Assembly: GCF_000803065.1 (NCBI RefSeq)
Contig: NZ_JSXI01000071.1
Span: forward strand, 1-49,429
From: Sphingomonas sp. ERG5
GTDB lineage: Bacteria > Pseudomonadota > Alphaproteobacteria > Sphingomonadales > Sphingomonadaceae
Direction of reading: 5' to 3'
Length of the DNA: 49,429 nucleotides
Shown here: positions 49,040 to 49,429 of the stretch, in pieces
Layout: the number at the start of each line of letters is the position of its first letter
How positions within the stretch are numbered: the first letter of the stretch is position 1
Translations under genes and position numbers: made by a program
The notes under the pieces: model-generated
Told to the model about the DNA's origin: nothing
Seen by the model: the letters and a program-made list of their open reading frames with translations, nothing else
Databases searched by the model: none

Positions 49040-49429
49040 TTAGTTGCCCGAGCCAGGTCCGTAGCTGATTTCCACGCGACGGTTTTCCAGCTCGCGAACG
49101 CCTCTGGCGGTCTCGATGCGCGGGCGAGTATCGCCGAACGCCGCTGTGGAGATGACGCCGTCCGGAACCGAGTGCGCCGTGAAGTAAACCTTCACCGCAT
49201 CGGCACGACGCTGCGAGAGACCGACGTTGTACTTCGGCGAACCCGACTTGTCGGCGTGGCCGGCCAGCATGACCTGCGTATTGCCGCAATTCTGGTACTG
49301 CGAGATCGCATTGTCGAGCAACGAAGCCGCTTGCGGCGTGATGTCCGACTTGTCCCACTCGAAGAACACGATGTACGGCCCAGGCGAGCACTGCACCACC
49401 TCTGGCGGAGGAGGCGGAGGAGGCGGCGG
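49040..49429 (-). CDS. OmpA-family protein, C-terminal part (5' end off window)
   Basis: The frame is open to the right edge, so this is the 3' part of a longer gene. The visible 129 residues begin with a run of nine prolines, then EVVQCSPGPYIVFFEWDKSDIT. The OmpA-like peptidoglycan-binding domain shows VMLAGHADKSGSPKYNVGLSQRRADAVKVYF (in part: GHADKSGSPKYNVGLSQRRA), AFGDTRP and the terminal ENRRVEISYG. The proline-rich linker is typical of sphingomonad OmpA-family barrels with a C-terminal wall-binding domain, so a beta-barrel is likely off the edge. A strong intrinsic terminator follows. Confidence 0.93.
   Translation of the reverse strand, partial: PPPPPPPPPEVVQCSPGPYIVFFEWDKSDITPQAASLLDNAISQYQNCGNTQVMLAGHADKSGSPKYNVGLSQRRADAVKVYFTAHSVPDGVISTAAFGDTRPRIETARGVRELENRRVEISYGPGSGN

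Overview
The window is GC-rich, densely coded DNA with many 4-base stop/start overlaps. It most likely comes from an alphaproteobacterium of the Sphingomonadales. This rests on the protein style, an EipA/DUF1134 protein, the dihydroorotase variant, a proline-rich OmpA-family protein and the form of the type VI secretion genes. The assignment is by recognition of families, not by a database search.

From 1 to about 39000 the window is dominated by a type VI secretion system (T6SS) in three blocks. Block 1 (plus, 2-7929) is tssL (5' end off the window, OmpA-like C-terminus), tssM, tagF, a PP2C phosphatase (pppA) and a membrane Ser/Thr kinase (ppkA), all in tight succession. Block 2 (minus, 33075-21714) reads OmpA-family protein, tssA, tssB, tssC, hcp, tagJ, tssE, tssF, tssG, clpV (tssH). 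Block 3 (plus, 33255-38996) is vgrG, a DUF6931-like protein, an FHA-domain protein (tagH), an M15-type peptidoglycan peptidase with a peptidoglycan-binding domain, and a small exported MORN-like protein. The last two form a plausible effector/immunity pair. The kinase, phosphatase and FHA protein form a threonine-phosphorylation control circuit. tssK and tssJ are not in the window.

Between blocks 1 and 2 sits a separate minus-strand operon (21363-7901): a TpsB/FhaC-like outer-membrane transporter, a giant TpsA-like exoprotein of about 2570 residues with an internal 1.44-kb tandem duplication, a CHAT-domain (caspase-like) lipoprotein with a helical-repeat middle region, and a CPBP-family membrane protease. 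Its genes are translationally coupled, so exoprotein, transporter and two proteases look like one functional unit embedded in the T6SS locus.

From 38997 to 39552 is a non-coding, AT-richer stretch. It contains two diverged copies of a module of about 190 bp, each built on 11-bp-spaced CTGTT boxes and a perfect palindrome whose flanking bases differ in concert between copies. It precedes an exported protein of unknown function (39553-40713). The rest is housekeeping-like: tRNA-Ser(GCT), eipA, a DoxX-like membrane protein and a small basic protein, NADAR and dihydroorotase genes (minus), ygfZ, a VOC-family protein (minus), an AraC-type regulator with an AAA ATPase, UDP-glucose 6-dehydrogenase (minus), and the 3' part of an OmpA-family gene (minus) with a clear intrinsic terminator.
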